NCBI GenBank assembly: GCA_904501835.1
Contig: CAJGBW010000012.1
Location: forward strand, 1-33,716
Origin: an uncultured Bacteroidales bacterium
GTDB taxonomy: Bacteria; Bacteroidota; Bacteroidia; Bacteroidales; UBA932
DNA: 33,716 bases
Direction: 5' to 3'
Positions 24,816 to 33,539 of this stretch are shown one piece after another (within the stretch, counting starts at the first letter, position 1; each line of letters opens with the position of its first letter). Both the position numbers and the translations under genes were made by a program. The notes beneath the pieces were generated by a model that was given only the letters and a program-made list of their open reading frames with translations, made no database searches and was not told where the DNA came from.

Positions 24816-27800
24816 ATGGATATGAAAAAGATTTCAATTTTTAAGACACTCTCTCCAACGGGTTTCATCAATGGCGCGGCTATCTGCTTGTCAATGTGTA
24901 TGTTACCGGCTTGTATGGAAGATGCGTACACCCTTTCCGAAGAAAGAATCAACACGGAGGCAACCCTTTTTCAAGAAGGTCTGTCCCTCCCTCTCGGCAC
25001 GACTGCTCCCATCAGACTCAGCCAATTGATGGAACAGATGGATTCATCTTCCCGTCAGATGTTTATCAGTCAAAGTGGAAAGTACGCATTCTATATGGGT
25101 GACATGTTGAGTCTGAGTAAAGAACTCAGCACCATCAACGAGTCTTTGGAGTTGGATAAAATTGAAATCCATGAGCGTATTCCCTTGCATCTTTCGGATG
25201 TGGATTTGTCGGAACTTTCTATCACTCTTCCTGCCATAGAACCTTATCAGATTGAATTGGGCAAACTGATAGAAATTCCCGATATTACCTTGCAAAAGTT
25301 CCAGTTGGACCCTCCGATGGCGTTTTCCAAGAACATGCCCGCGATTGATCCCACTCAAATGGATTTGCATATCGACCCTGTTTCAACAGAAGGGCGATTT
25401 GCTTCGCTACAAAGTGCCAATGTGGAGCAACTGTACCTCCATGCCGAGGTTCAGGGAAAATTGGATGAGGCTATGTCGTATGATGAATTGATGCAATATG
25501 CGGCAGAGCACGGCATGGAGAATATTGTGGATGTCAAGACCAGCATTGATAAGGAGTCGTATCACATTCCCCTCTCTCTTGAATTCCCTAAAGAAATCAA
25601 GGCCATTAAAGACATAGAATTGAATGAGAGTGCTCAAATCGAGTTGAGCGTTGAAATGCTTGATCCTTTCTTTTCCGGCTTCATCAAACCCAGTGTCGAT
25701 GTGGATGTCAGCCAGTTCCTGCATATTAAACCCGATTTGAACGACGCCGGAACGCTGGAAGACCACCTTAAACATGATTTTATCGTCACGAGTTCCAACG
25801 GTTGGAGGGATGTTTATACTTACGATGTGCTTTCCTTGATGATAAAGGAGGATGATTTTGTTAAACAAACCGATGGCAGATTGACTCTGAATAAAGATGC
25901 GATCGTGACGGCGGAATGTAACATTGACCCCACCGGATTGATAGCCAGCGTACGAGAGTTGTACGAGAACAGAGAGAAGACCATGAGGGTAAAATTGGAA
26001 GCCAAATTTATCAATTTTACGATTGATAATGTAAAAATGGAAATTGAGCCCATTGTGTTCACCCAGGAAATTGCCATTCCGGTCAAGATTGATCCCATTT
26101 CTCTTCCCGAAGTTGTCAAAGAGATTGAGTATGTGGAATTTGATTCCAATTATCCCCTTTCTCTCGATATCAGTTCATCGGTGCCTCCTGCCCTTCGCTC
26201 CTTGCAGTTGGATGTGGAAGAGATTGAATTGCTTCTTCCTGCGGGAATCGAACTCAATCATCCCGGCTACAATGCTTCTACCCAAACTTTGACCTTATTC
26301 AATCAAACACCCTTGATTACTACGGTCCCTGACAGCAACGATGATTATGGGGTGAATCTCCATGAAGATATCATTCTGTCTAAAATCAAAATCCCGACTC
26401 CGCTTGCCGGTATGATTCAATATGACGAGTCGGTTCAGGTGTGTGCCAGCGCCAAGGCTACGGGAATCATCAATTCCAGCGATTTGATTTCTTCTCAAGG
26501 AAGTCAGATTAAAGTGGATATAACAACCGATGGTGAGCCGAAGATAGATGATTTTCGTATAGCGACCAACTACTACCCTTACGAGATAGAGGTTGAGCCT
26601 CAAAGCATTTACGAAACTCTGCCGGAAGAGGTGGCTAAAATGAGCAATATTTCGGTATATCCCGAAAAAATCGACGGAAAGAATCCGACTATACAAATCC
26701 ATCTGGATTATCCCATGCCGGAAACTCTCTCCATCATACCGAATGCTGAAAAGGGCTTGCATCTGATTTTTCCGAAATTTATCGTGTTGGACGAATTGGG
26801 AGCGGAATGCAAAGACTACTATAATCCCGATTATAGCGAAAAATACCAGTCCATCAGTTTCGATGATGATAAGCCTCTGCCTACGCTGATTAAATTGCCT
26901 ATCAAGCGTTTGGATTTGGTTCCGGAGCTTGTGGATGGAACGCAAGATGAATACTGCATTCGTGGACAAATAGAAATGAAAGGCGGTATGAGCATGGCGG
27001 GTACCTATATGACCAAAAAGCAATTGGAGGATTTGAAGGCACAAAATGAAAAAATAGCCATTTCGGTTGATTTTCCCACCCTCAAACCGGCTCAACTTGC
27101 TATGGGACAGTACAGCAGTTCTTTCAGCGAGAAAATCACGATGGACAATCTCTCTTTAGGAGAAATGCCCGAAATGCTCAAATCCATCAAAGAGGTGGGA
27201 CTGAAAGATGTGGAGTTGTATTTGAATATCGATGCTTCATCCCTATGCTCGGTGTTGGGAGATATCGATATGTCTTTGAATATGGATATTTCGATTCCGG
27301 ATATCATTACCATACGCGAAAGTGATTCCCAGCATAAACTCCATGTCGAGGCTTCGCTCAATGAGGATAAACAAATGATTATCGGCCCCTATAAGGTTGA
27401 AAAATTGGACTTGTCTTCGATAGACTTTAGCCAGGATAATATCAGCTTGAACGATATGGAAATCAATATCGAGGGTATGTTCAGCTTATCCAATGTGGAT
27501 ATAGACCTCGGAGCGCAGTTAGACGATCTTGAGGTGGAAATTAACGGCTGGATGAGTACTTCAGGGACTGATAAAATCAAATTGGACAAGGTTGAGACCG
27601 TCATCAATTACCAGATGGAACCCTATCGACAAAGTATCGATTTAAGTTCGTTCTACCAATCTTTGGGAGAGAAAATAGAGTTGAATTTGGATATTTACAG
27701 ATACAGTCTTGCTTTGGATGTCAAGACCAATCTGGATATTCCCGTACAGGCCCATTTGACATTAAGTCCTTATAAAAACGGACAGATATTAACGGAACAA

Positions 27801-28508
27801 TGTGAAAATCAAAAGATTGCACTTAAATCTTCTCAGTCTGTTACTGACACTACCTATACAAAATTGTGGATTTCCAATCGTCAGGACGATTGTCCTTTGG
27901 GATATGATTGGGTGAAGATGGACTTGCCGGGTATTCTTAAAGCGGCGCCGGACAGCATTGTATTCAGTTTGGATGCCGGTACGGGCGGAGATGTGTCCTG
28001 GACGCTGAAAACCGACGCGGAATATGTCTTGGAGGCTAATTACGCCTTAAAAGTGCCTTTGGAATTGGGTGCGGACTTTATGCTTACTTATTCGGACACG
28101 TTGGCGCTGCCTGATGATATTGAGCCCCTATTATCCCTCGGTAGTTTGGGACTGAAAGGAACATTTACCAACAGCCTTCCGATACAGTTGAATGTTGATT
28201 TCGCTTTATTGGATGAAGCAGGAAACGAATTGGCTTCGGCGGATGGGGCCGGACACCAAGTCATTAAAGCCGGTGCCTTGGATGGCTCCCCTGTCGATAG
28301 CGACTTGTATATTAAATTGGGCCTGAAAAACCGAGAGGACGCTTCCGCTGTCAGTTCTTTGAAAATAACGCTTTCGCTTAGCAGCGGTGGTGTTGCCGGC
28401 GCTCCTTTTAGGGAGGATAGTTTCGTACTGGCTTCACTATCGGCCATGATTCCTGATGGCATTCACCTCGACCTTAAAGGTCTAACCACACAAAACAATG
28501 AAGAGTAA
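24816..28508 (+). CDS. Very large beta-rich surface lipoprotein, function unknown
   Basis: A 1,230-residue lipoprotein of unknown function. The signal peptide ends in lipobox LPAC (Cys33). The residues after Cys are Met-Glu-Asp, acidic like lipoprotein surface-export signals described in Bacteroidetes. The rest has no domain I can name: it is a long series of alternating polar/hydrophobic segments (for example 130-190 and 860-960), suggesting stacked beta sheets. Near the N-terminus SLPLGTTAPIRLSQL followed by a GKYAFYMGD segment resembles starts of other uncharacterised Bacteroidetes lipoproteins. The end (FVLASLSAMIPDGIHLDL) is also beta-like. Start: ATG 24816 or 24822 (MKK). Its stop overlaps the DUF5723-like gene, so the two are probably made together. 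Confidence 0.8.
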   Translation: MDMKKISIFKTLSPTGFINGAAICLSMCMLPACMEDAYTLSEERINTEATLFQEGLSLPLGTTAPIRLSQLMEQMDSSSRQMFISQSGKYAFYMGDMLSLSKELSTINESLELDKIEIHERIPLHLSDVDLSELSITLPAIEPYQIELGKLIEIPDITLQKFQLDPPMAFSKNMPAIDPTQMDLHIDPVSTEGRFASLQSANVEQLYLHAEVQGKLDEAMSYDELMQYAAEHGMENIVDVKTSIDKESYHIPLSLEFPKEIKAIKDIELNESAQIELSVEMLDPFFSGFIKPSVDVDVSQFLHIKPDLNDAGTLEDHLKHDFIVTSSNGWRDVYTYDVLSLMIKEDDFVKQTDGRLTLNKDAIVTAECNIDPTGLIASVRELYENREKTMRVKLEAKFINFTIDNVKMEIEPIVFTQEIAIPVKIDPISLPEVVKEIEYVEFDSNYPLSLDISSSVPPALRSLQLDVEEIELLLPAGIELNHPGYNASTQTLTLFNQTPLITTVPDSNDDYGVNLHEDIILSKIKIPTPLAGMIQYDESVQVCASAKATGIINSSDLISSQGSQIKVDITTDGEPKIDDFRIATNYYPYEIEVEPQSIYETLPEEVAKMSNISVYPEKIDGKNPTIQIHLDYPMPETLSIIPNAEKGLHLIFPKFIVLDELGAECKDYYNPDYSEKYQSISFDDDKPLPTLIKLPIKRLDLVPELVDGTQDEYCIRGQIEMKGGMSMAGTYMTKKQLEDLKAQNEKIAISVDFPTLKPAQLAMGQYSSSFSEKITMDNLSLGEMPEMLKSIKEVGLKDVELYLNIDASSLCSVLGDIDMSLNMDISIPDIITIRESDSQHKLHVEASLNEDKQMIIGPYKVEKLDLSSIDFSQDNISLNDMEINIEGMFSLSNVDIDLGAQLDDLEVEINGWMSTSGTDKIKLDKVETVINYQMEPYRQSIDLSSFYQSLGEKIELNLDIYRYSLALDVKTNLDIPVQAHLTLSPYKNGQILTEQCENQKIALKSSQSVTDTTYTKLWISNRQDDCPLGYDWVKMDLPGILKAAPDSIVFSLDAGTGGDVSWTLKTDAEYVLEANYALKVPLELGADFMLTYSDTLALPDDIEPLLSLGSLGLKGTFTNSLPIQLNVDFALLDEAGNELASADGAGHQVIKAGALDGSPVDSDLYIKLGLKNREDASAVSSLKITLSLSSGGVAGAPFREDSFVLASLSAMIPDGIHLDLKGLTTQNNEE

Positions 28509-29955
28509 TATGAAAAAGATATCGACTGTTGTAATTGCTTGTGTCATCGCCCTGATGACAATGCCGCTTCAAACCCAAGCACAGGCATTGAAGGGAAGTT
28601 ATTTTTTGGATTATTCGCTCAATCGTCATAAACTCAATCCTGCATTCGCACCGAGAGCCGATTATTTTCAACTTTTCGGAGTGGGTAATTTGGGTGTAGG
28701 AATAGGGACAAATCTGGATATTCCCACCTTTTTCTATCCTAAAAATGGAGAATTGCTGACATTTCTTCATCAGAATGTCAGTATGAAAGAGTTTAGCCGT
28801 GCGCTTCCGGCTCACCCCCATTTTGATTTCGAACTGAATACGACCTTGTTGGGCTTTGGATTTTATACCAAACAAATGTCTTATTGGACCTTTGATTTGG
28901 GTATTAAAACCCTGATGGATGTGGATCTTCCGCGCGATTTGTTCCTCTTTGCGAAAAAAGGTACCGGGACCGCCCATCAAAGTTTCAACATTGGAAATAT
29001 CAACGCTTATGCCATGGCGGCCATGCAGGCTTCCTTGGGCTATTCCAGAAATTTTCCCAACGGATTCCGAGGGGGTATCAAAGTGCGCGTTCTTGCTCCG
29101 TTTGCTTATATGGGGCTAAATGTTGAAAATCTGAGATTAAATACTTCTACCGACAAATGGACCCTTCAAAGCGAAGGATATGCGCAGATGGCTGTACAGG
29201 GTTTAATGATGTCCAGCAATGAGCAGGGTGTGCCAAGCCCTCAATTTGATATTCAAAGAATGTTACAAAACGGTGTGGTATCCGGTTGGGGCGGTTCGAT
29301 TGATTTGGGCGTGGAATATACGCTTGAAACGGGTAGTGCTGTCGATGGACTGTCCGTTTCTGCTGCGGTGACAGATTTGGGAGCCATTTATTATGATGCC
29401 AAATCCGTGACTTCTTACAAAAGCCAAGGTGAGATTGAATGGACCGGATTTCAAGATGTAGCCATCAATGGTAGTGATTTTGAGGCCTCTCTCAATGAGT
29501 TTGTGGAAAATGCGAAAAAGGAACTCCTTAATTTGACGGAAACTGAAACCTCCAAGGGCTTGCTCCGTTCTACGATGCCGACACTCTATGTGGGTGCCGA
29601 ACTTCCCTTTCTCAAAAGAAGTATGAGCGTCGGTGTGCTTTATTCCTGTCGTTTCAGCCATAGCTATCCTCGCCACGAATTGACTTTCTCCTATAACTTA
29701 ACGCCGTGCAAGTGGTTTGCGCTCGGAGTCAATTATTCTTTGCTCAACACCACGCGCACCTTGGGCGCCATCTTGGAAATCACGCCCAAGGCGGGTCCGT
29801 CTTTGTTTATTGGCGCGGATTACATCCCTGTATCCTGGACCAAGGCGCCTATCCTATTGGGAAATGGCTCGTTCAATGCCATTCCCCTCTCCTACCGCCT
29901 AAACCTACATTTCGGCATTGCCATGCACGTAGGCAGCAAATATCTTAAAAAGTAG
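28498..29955 (+). CDS. DUF5723-like outer-membrane barrel protein
   Basis: A protein of up to 485 residues, probably an outer-membrane beta-barrel. The better start may be ATG 28510 (MKKISTVVIACVIALM), which gives a clean signal peptide ending TQAQA. ATG 28498 overlaps the previous gene by 11 nt. After it, SYFLDYSLNRHKLNPAFAPR, GVGNLGVGIGTNLDIPTF, a LGYSRNFPNGFRGGIKVRVL strand and a C-terminal run of alternating aromatic strands (LNLHFGIAMHVG) fit DUF5723-type proteins of Bacteroidetes. The family has no established function that I know. Being overlapped by a large lipoprotein suggests a membrane partner pair. Confidence 0.78.
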   Translation: MKSNMKKISTVVIACVIALMTMPLQTQAQALKGSYFLDYSLNRHKLNPAFAPRADYFQLFGVGNLGVGIGTNLDIPTFFYPKNGELLTFLHQNVSMKEFSRALPAHPHFDFELNTTLLGFGFYTKQMSYWTFDLGIKTLMDVDLPRDLFLFAKKGTGTAHQSFNIGNINAYAMAAMQASLGYSRNFPNGFRGGIKVRVLAPFAYMGLNVENLRLNTSTDKWTLQSEGYAQMAVQGLMMSSNEQGVPSPQFDIQRMLQNGVVSGWGGSIDLGVEYTLETGSAVDGLSVSAAVTDLGAIYYDAKSVTSYKSQGEIEWTGFQDVAINGSDFEASLNEFVENAKKELLNLTETETSKGLLRSTMPTLYVGAELPFLKRSMSVGVLYSCRFSHSYPRHELTFSYNLTPCKWFALGVNYSLLNTTRTLGAILEITPKAGPSLFIGADYIPVSWTKAPILLGNGSFNAIPLSYRLNLHFGIAMHVGSKYLKK

Positions 29956-30018
29956 AAGTGACATGTCGCAAGTATATAATTTGGCTATACGATTAAATAA
30001 ATACAAAATAATTAATAT

Positions 30019-31050
30019 ATGAGAAAAAGATTTATTATTCTTCCACTTATTTTTGCATTCGTAACCTCTTGTAATGTTTCAAATTCGCAAGATAACTCAA
30101 TTGGTACCCAGGAAAAAGCATCAATGGATAGAAAGGGACTTGCAATTGAGATCCTATCTGATTATAGATTAATCACATATGATCGCCCTTTAAATGAAAT
30201 TTTAGATGCGGATTTTATTAACTCAGAAGTTTCAGCTTCTATAAAAAAGAGTGTTTTTTACAGAAATAGACAAGCAGCATTAACGAAATCGGGTGTGAAT
30301 AACATCTCTGACACCTTGTCAAACTCAGAAATGATACCTTTTTGCGCAAATATATCAGAATCCACCTCTATTTTTCAAGATGGACGTTCAGAATATAGGC
30401 AAGAAACAAACTTGGATCCCGAAATAAATCCCCTTCTTAGTTTTCATGAAACTGAGATGAATCTTTCAAAATGTGTTTCAAAAGTAGAAATCAAAGATGG
30501 GATTGCAATTACATACAACAACAAAGGTGAGGTCTTATCTCAAAAAGAAGTTCCGATGCCAGATTATTCGGAATATCTAACTGAATTAGAGAACGCGAAA
30601 GAGGAATCTTCGCTTGGTACAAAATCTGGGATAAAAAGAAATATTAACTGGCTCCGCAACAAAATGGCAGAACAGTGTCCCACAAAAGCTGGAGAAAATC
30701 CTTCCTATAGAATATATGAACAAAGTGATTTAGTAATTCTAGAACAATCTATTAGCGGGACAAAAGCAGACGAAGGAACAATTGTAAAGACGATATTCTC
30801 TAAAGACATCTCTAAGACTTATGGTTATGACCATCTTATTGGGGGTAAACTCAAAGTAAGATGCCGACATTCTTTCGAGGATAATTCTTTCTCAACAAAG
30901 AGTATAAATATGCCTATAAAGGATATTTCCGACAACAATCCCTCTAAAACGGTCATTGAAGAGATTTCATGTCTAAATGATGGCACCCCTATGCTGAAAG
31001 TCATAGAAAAGGGATATAGTAGAAACACAATCAAATTCAACATTAAGTAG
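30019..31050 (+). CDS. Hypothetical lipoprotein upstream of lipase
   Basis: A 343-residue lipoprotein I do not recognise. The signal peptide ends at a lipobox reading VTSC (Cys18). The mature part is hydrophilic, Ser/Asn/Lys-rich and has no membrane segment or named motif; residues 195-245 are basic and contain KSGIKRNINWLRNKMAEQ. Base composition is visibly AT-richer than the genes to the left, with many ATA, AGA and TTA codons. It is separated by 7 nt from the downstream lipase gene, so probably the same transcript. The 63-nt upstream gap has only a poor promoter-like sequence (TATAATTTG near 29976-29984). A partner or chaperone for the lipase is possible but unsupported. Confidence 0.7.
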   Translation: MRKRFIILPLIFAFVTSCNVSNSQDNSIGTQEKASMDRKGLAIEILSDYRLITYDRPLNEILDADFINSEVSASIKKSVFYRNRQAALTKSGVNNISDTLSNSEMIPFCANISESTSIFQDGRSEYRQETNLDPEINPLLSFHETEMNLSKCVSKVEIKDGIAITYNNKGEVLSQKEVPMPDYSEYLTELENAKEESSLGTKSGIKRNINWLRNKMAEQCPTKAGENPSYRIYEQSDLVILEQSISGTKADEGTIVKTIFSKDISKTYGYDHLIGGKLKVRCRHSFEDNSFSTKSINMPIKDISDNNPSKTVIEEISCLNDGTPMLKVIEKGYSRNTIKFNIK

Positions 31051-31057
31051 TCTTACC

Positions 31058-32314
31058 ATGAGAAAATTTATAACATCCTTCATAATGATTTTAACGATGT
31101 TTTCCTTAATGCAAGGACAAACATATTCCAATAAAGTATATTGGGTACATGGGTTTAGAGATAATTCATCAACTTGGAACACATATAAAAATGCGTTGGT
31201 TCCATATGAGAATCAAGGGACAAATATTTCTTGGTCAGAAAATAGTTCCCTTAATACTGCTGCAATCTCTTTAAACGCAAGAATCAACAATGAAGTAAAT
31301 CCATCAAAACATGCAATAGTTTTCGGTCATAGTGCCGGAGGTATTGTTGCAAGGAAAGCTGCTCTTTCAAACAATAAAATTAGATCTGTTATTACAGCTG
31401 GAACACCAAATCAGGGTGCAGGAATAGTAACATCCTTAAAAAACCAATCCTTAAATAATGTTGCACAAACGGCTATTTCAAAGTTACAAGCCAGTCTTTC
31501 TTTCGGAACGCAAGCGGTAGGTTCCCTTCTACCCGGAGTTGGTAATGCGATTGCAATGTTTTTAAGCGCCGCATTTAATATTGTTGGCGAAGTCGGACAA
31601 TCACTGGCAAATAATGCAATTGAGGATATAAAAGCAGACTATTCTACAGTTGCAGCTGAAGATATGAATCCGGACCTTTCCCAAAATGAATTTTTACGGA
31701 ATTTAAATTCAAGTAGCTCTTCAAAACCCATTATTAACATATATGGGAATGAGGACGACAATCGACTTGTTCGAATAGCGGGAACAGCTATTAATAAATC
31801 GTATAATGACACCAATACCACGGACAATTGTTATGACGAGACCATGTTTCCCTATTATAATGCCGCATTGGCCACAAGTACAACATTCGAGGTTCTTCAT
31901 TATGCCGCTGGAGCAACAACTGCGGTTGTCGGTATTTTTAATCCATGTTATATTGCGGCAAGTGCCTTGAATTTTTCTGCCGCCGCATCATGGACTTCGA
32001 CAAGACGATTTATTCAATTTGATATTCATAACGAATGGGATAGTATGATTGGCGCAACCCATACGGATCGTATTGAAAATTGGCATAAATTTTTATGGTG
32101 GAGTTGGTGCGATGTTGAATACGTAACTGTCTATGAAAATAGCGATGGATTCATTCCGAATAATAGTTCGAAGATGAGCGGAGTAAATGTTCAAAATATT
32201 GAGGTTATAGGTGTTAATCACTTGGAAATGAATAGTCATTATAAAATGAGAAGACTCCTTCAAGATGTAATTAGCAATGGTATGTATGGCAAAGATTTCA
32301 ATTATAATTATTAG
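31058..32314 (+). CDS. Secreted alpha/beta-hydrolase (lipase-like) with hydrophobic inserts
   Basis: A 418-residue protein with a Sec signal peptide (about 1-20, cleaved near MQGQ) and a lipase fold. The oxyanion-type motif is YWVHGFRDNS (28-37) and the nucleophile elbow GHSAGG places Ser92. The acid is probably Asp363 in NSDGFIP and the base His388 in GVNHLEM. TAGTPNQGAG (113-122) also fits lipases. Unusual are two Gly/Ala-rich hydrophobic stretches (about 145-182 and 267-311) that could form lids or membrane-inserting helices. There is no type IX secretion C-terminal domain. Its 3' end overlaps the next lipoprotein gene by 29-38 nt. Substrate unknown; a phospholipase or lipase role is an inference. 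Confidence 0.8.
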   Translation: MRKFITSFIMILTMFSLMQGQTYSNKVYWVHGFRDNSSTWNTYKNALVPYENQGTNISWSENSSLNTAAISLNARINNEVNPSKHAIVFGHSAGGIVARKAALSNNKIRSVITAGTPNQGAGIVTSLKNQSLNNVAQTAISKLQASLSFGTQAVGSLLPGVGNAIAMFLSAAFNIVGEVGQSLANNAIEDIKADYSTVAAEDMNPDLSQNEFLRNLNSSSSSKPIINIYGNEDDNRLVRIAGTAINKSYNDTNTTDNCYDETMFPYYNAALATSTTFEVLHYAAGATTAVVGIFNPCYIAASALNFSAAASWTSTRRFIQFDIHNEWDSMIGATHTDRIENWHKFLWWSWCDVEYVTVYENSDGFIPNNSSKMSGVNVQNIEVIGVNHLEMNSHYKMRRLLQDVISNGMYGKDFNYNY

Positions 32315-33476
32315 TATAGTTTCTATCCTGCTTTGTTCCTGCTGTAAGACTGAGAATAAGCAAGGTCTGATAAGTCCAGAGTGGTCTGCTGTTATTCCGA
32401 CACATGATTCTCCAGAGATATTTTGTCCGGGCTTGGTTAATCTACCAAAATCAGGTAATATTATGGTCGTTCCTACAACTATATACGATGAAGGATTTAT
32501 GGCTGAAGATAATAGACTATGTGGGATAGACATCATGACTGGGGATGTCAAATGGTTTTTTCCATCTGATTTAGAAAAAAGGCATTATTGTGATTTCGAC
32601 TCAAAAGGGTATCTCCATAATAATAAACTGATTTTTCAATATGAAGCAAACCAACGAGAGGATATATTTACCCGTCCGATAGTTTGTCTTGATGTAATGA
32701 CAGGAAAGTTGATATGGCAAAAAGACAGCAGGTCATCTGGTGCAATCAAACCTGTAATCGGAAGTAACAACGATTGTTACTTTGTTCAAGACAGCTGTCG
32801 TGTTTGTAAAGTCAATATGGATAGCGATCATATCAGTGAATTTTACTATACGGGTGATGACTTGCTGCAAATAAATGATTTTGTATTATACGACAACTGT
32901 TTGGTCTTGTCTTGTTTTTCAGACTCTATTGTCGAGGAATATAAATTTGAAACCTATGTCATTATTGTTGATAAAACTACTGGAAATGAGATATTTAGAA
33001 AATATATTGGACGCTCTCCGGTGGGTGCGCATAGCTACATAAATGACAACACATTATACTCGAATGTTGATCGAACGATGATGGCTATTGATATTGAGAC
33101 GGGCAACATTATCTGGGAGCGATACGATATATGTGCTTATGCTTGCCAAGATGTATTGTTCTACAATGATATTTTGATGAAATGTGCTGTAAATGCCACA
33201 ATTGGTTACGACAAGAATACCGGGGATGTCAAATATCTATTTGACGATTATGGATCATATTATGTGACACAGCAAGGTAGATATGCTTATTTTTTAAATA
33301 GAAAAGATAAAGTAGACATTATAGAAATAGAGACTGGCAAAAAACTTGGCCAGATTATATGTCCTAATAATAATAGATATGGATTTCTAGGTCCTTACCC
33401 AACAATATATGATAATAAATTATATATCATTGGTAACAATACCCTATACCGTTATCCGACATATCCGTGGAATTAA
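32286..33476 (+). CDS. PQQ-repeat beta-propeller lipoprotein, copy 1
   Basis: A lipoprotein of 396 residues from ATG 32286 (MAKISIII); a start at 32277 would add three residues. The signal peptide ends at LCSC (Cys19). The mature part carries at least six PQQ-like blade motifs of type D-x-x-TG-x-x-x-W: DIMTGDVKW, DVMTGKLIW, DKTTGNEIF, DIETGNIIW, DKNTGDVKY and EIETGKKLG. This predicts a beta-propeller, likely protein-binding and not an enzyme. The start lies inside the lipase end, so translation is coupled. The next gene is a paralogue with nearly identical mature N-terminus. AT-rich like its neighbours. Confidence 0.82.
   Translation: MAKISIIIISIVSILLCSCCKTENKQGLISPEWSAVIPTHDSPEIFCPGLVNLPKSGNIMVVPTTIYDEGFMAEDNRLCGIDIMTGDVKWFFPSDLEKRHYCDFDSKGYLHNNKLIFQYEANQREDIFTRPIVCLDVMTGKLIWQKDSRSSGAIKPVIGSNNDCYFVQDSCRVCKVNMDSDHISEFYYTGDDLLQINDFVLYDNCLVLSCFSDSIVEEYKFETYVIIVDKTTGNEIFRKYIGRSPVGAHSYINDNTLYSNVDRTMMAIDIETGNIIWERYDICAYACQDVLFYNDILMKCAVNATIGYDKNTGDVKYLFDDYGSYYVTQQGRYAYFLNRKDKVDIIEIETGKKLGQIICPNNNRYGFLGPYPTIYDNKLYIIGNNTLYRYPTYPWN
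32382..32426 (+). repeat. Direct repeat, copy 1 (within lipoprotein copy 1)
   Basis: A 45-nt stretch, coding for WSAVIPTHDSPEIFC, that recurs at 33630-33674 with a single mismatch (T to A). Confidence 0.9.
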
Positions 33477-33539
33477 ATGAATAGTAATGATAAGATGAAG
33501 TATTATCATACAATATTTTAGACGATGGGATACGTCGCG

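Noticed and set aside
29940..30020. Insertion sequence or integrase at the composition boundary
   Set aside because: No transposase, integrase, inverted repeats or duplicated target site is visible in the 63-nt gap.
31058..32314. Type IX secretion C-terminal domain on the lipase
   Set aside because: The C-terminus (KDFNYNY) lacks the beta-sandwich sorting motifs.
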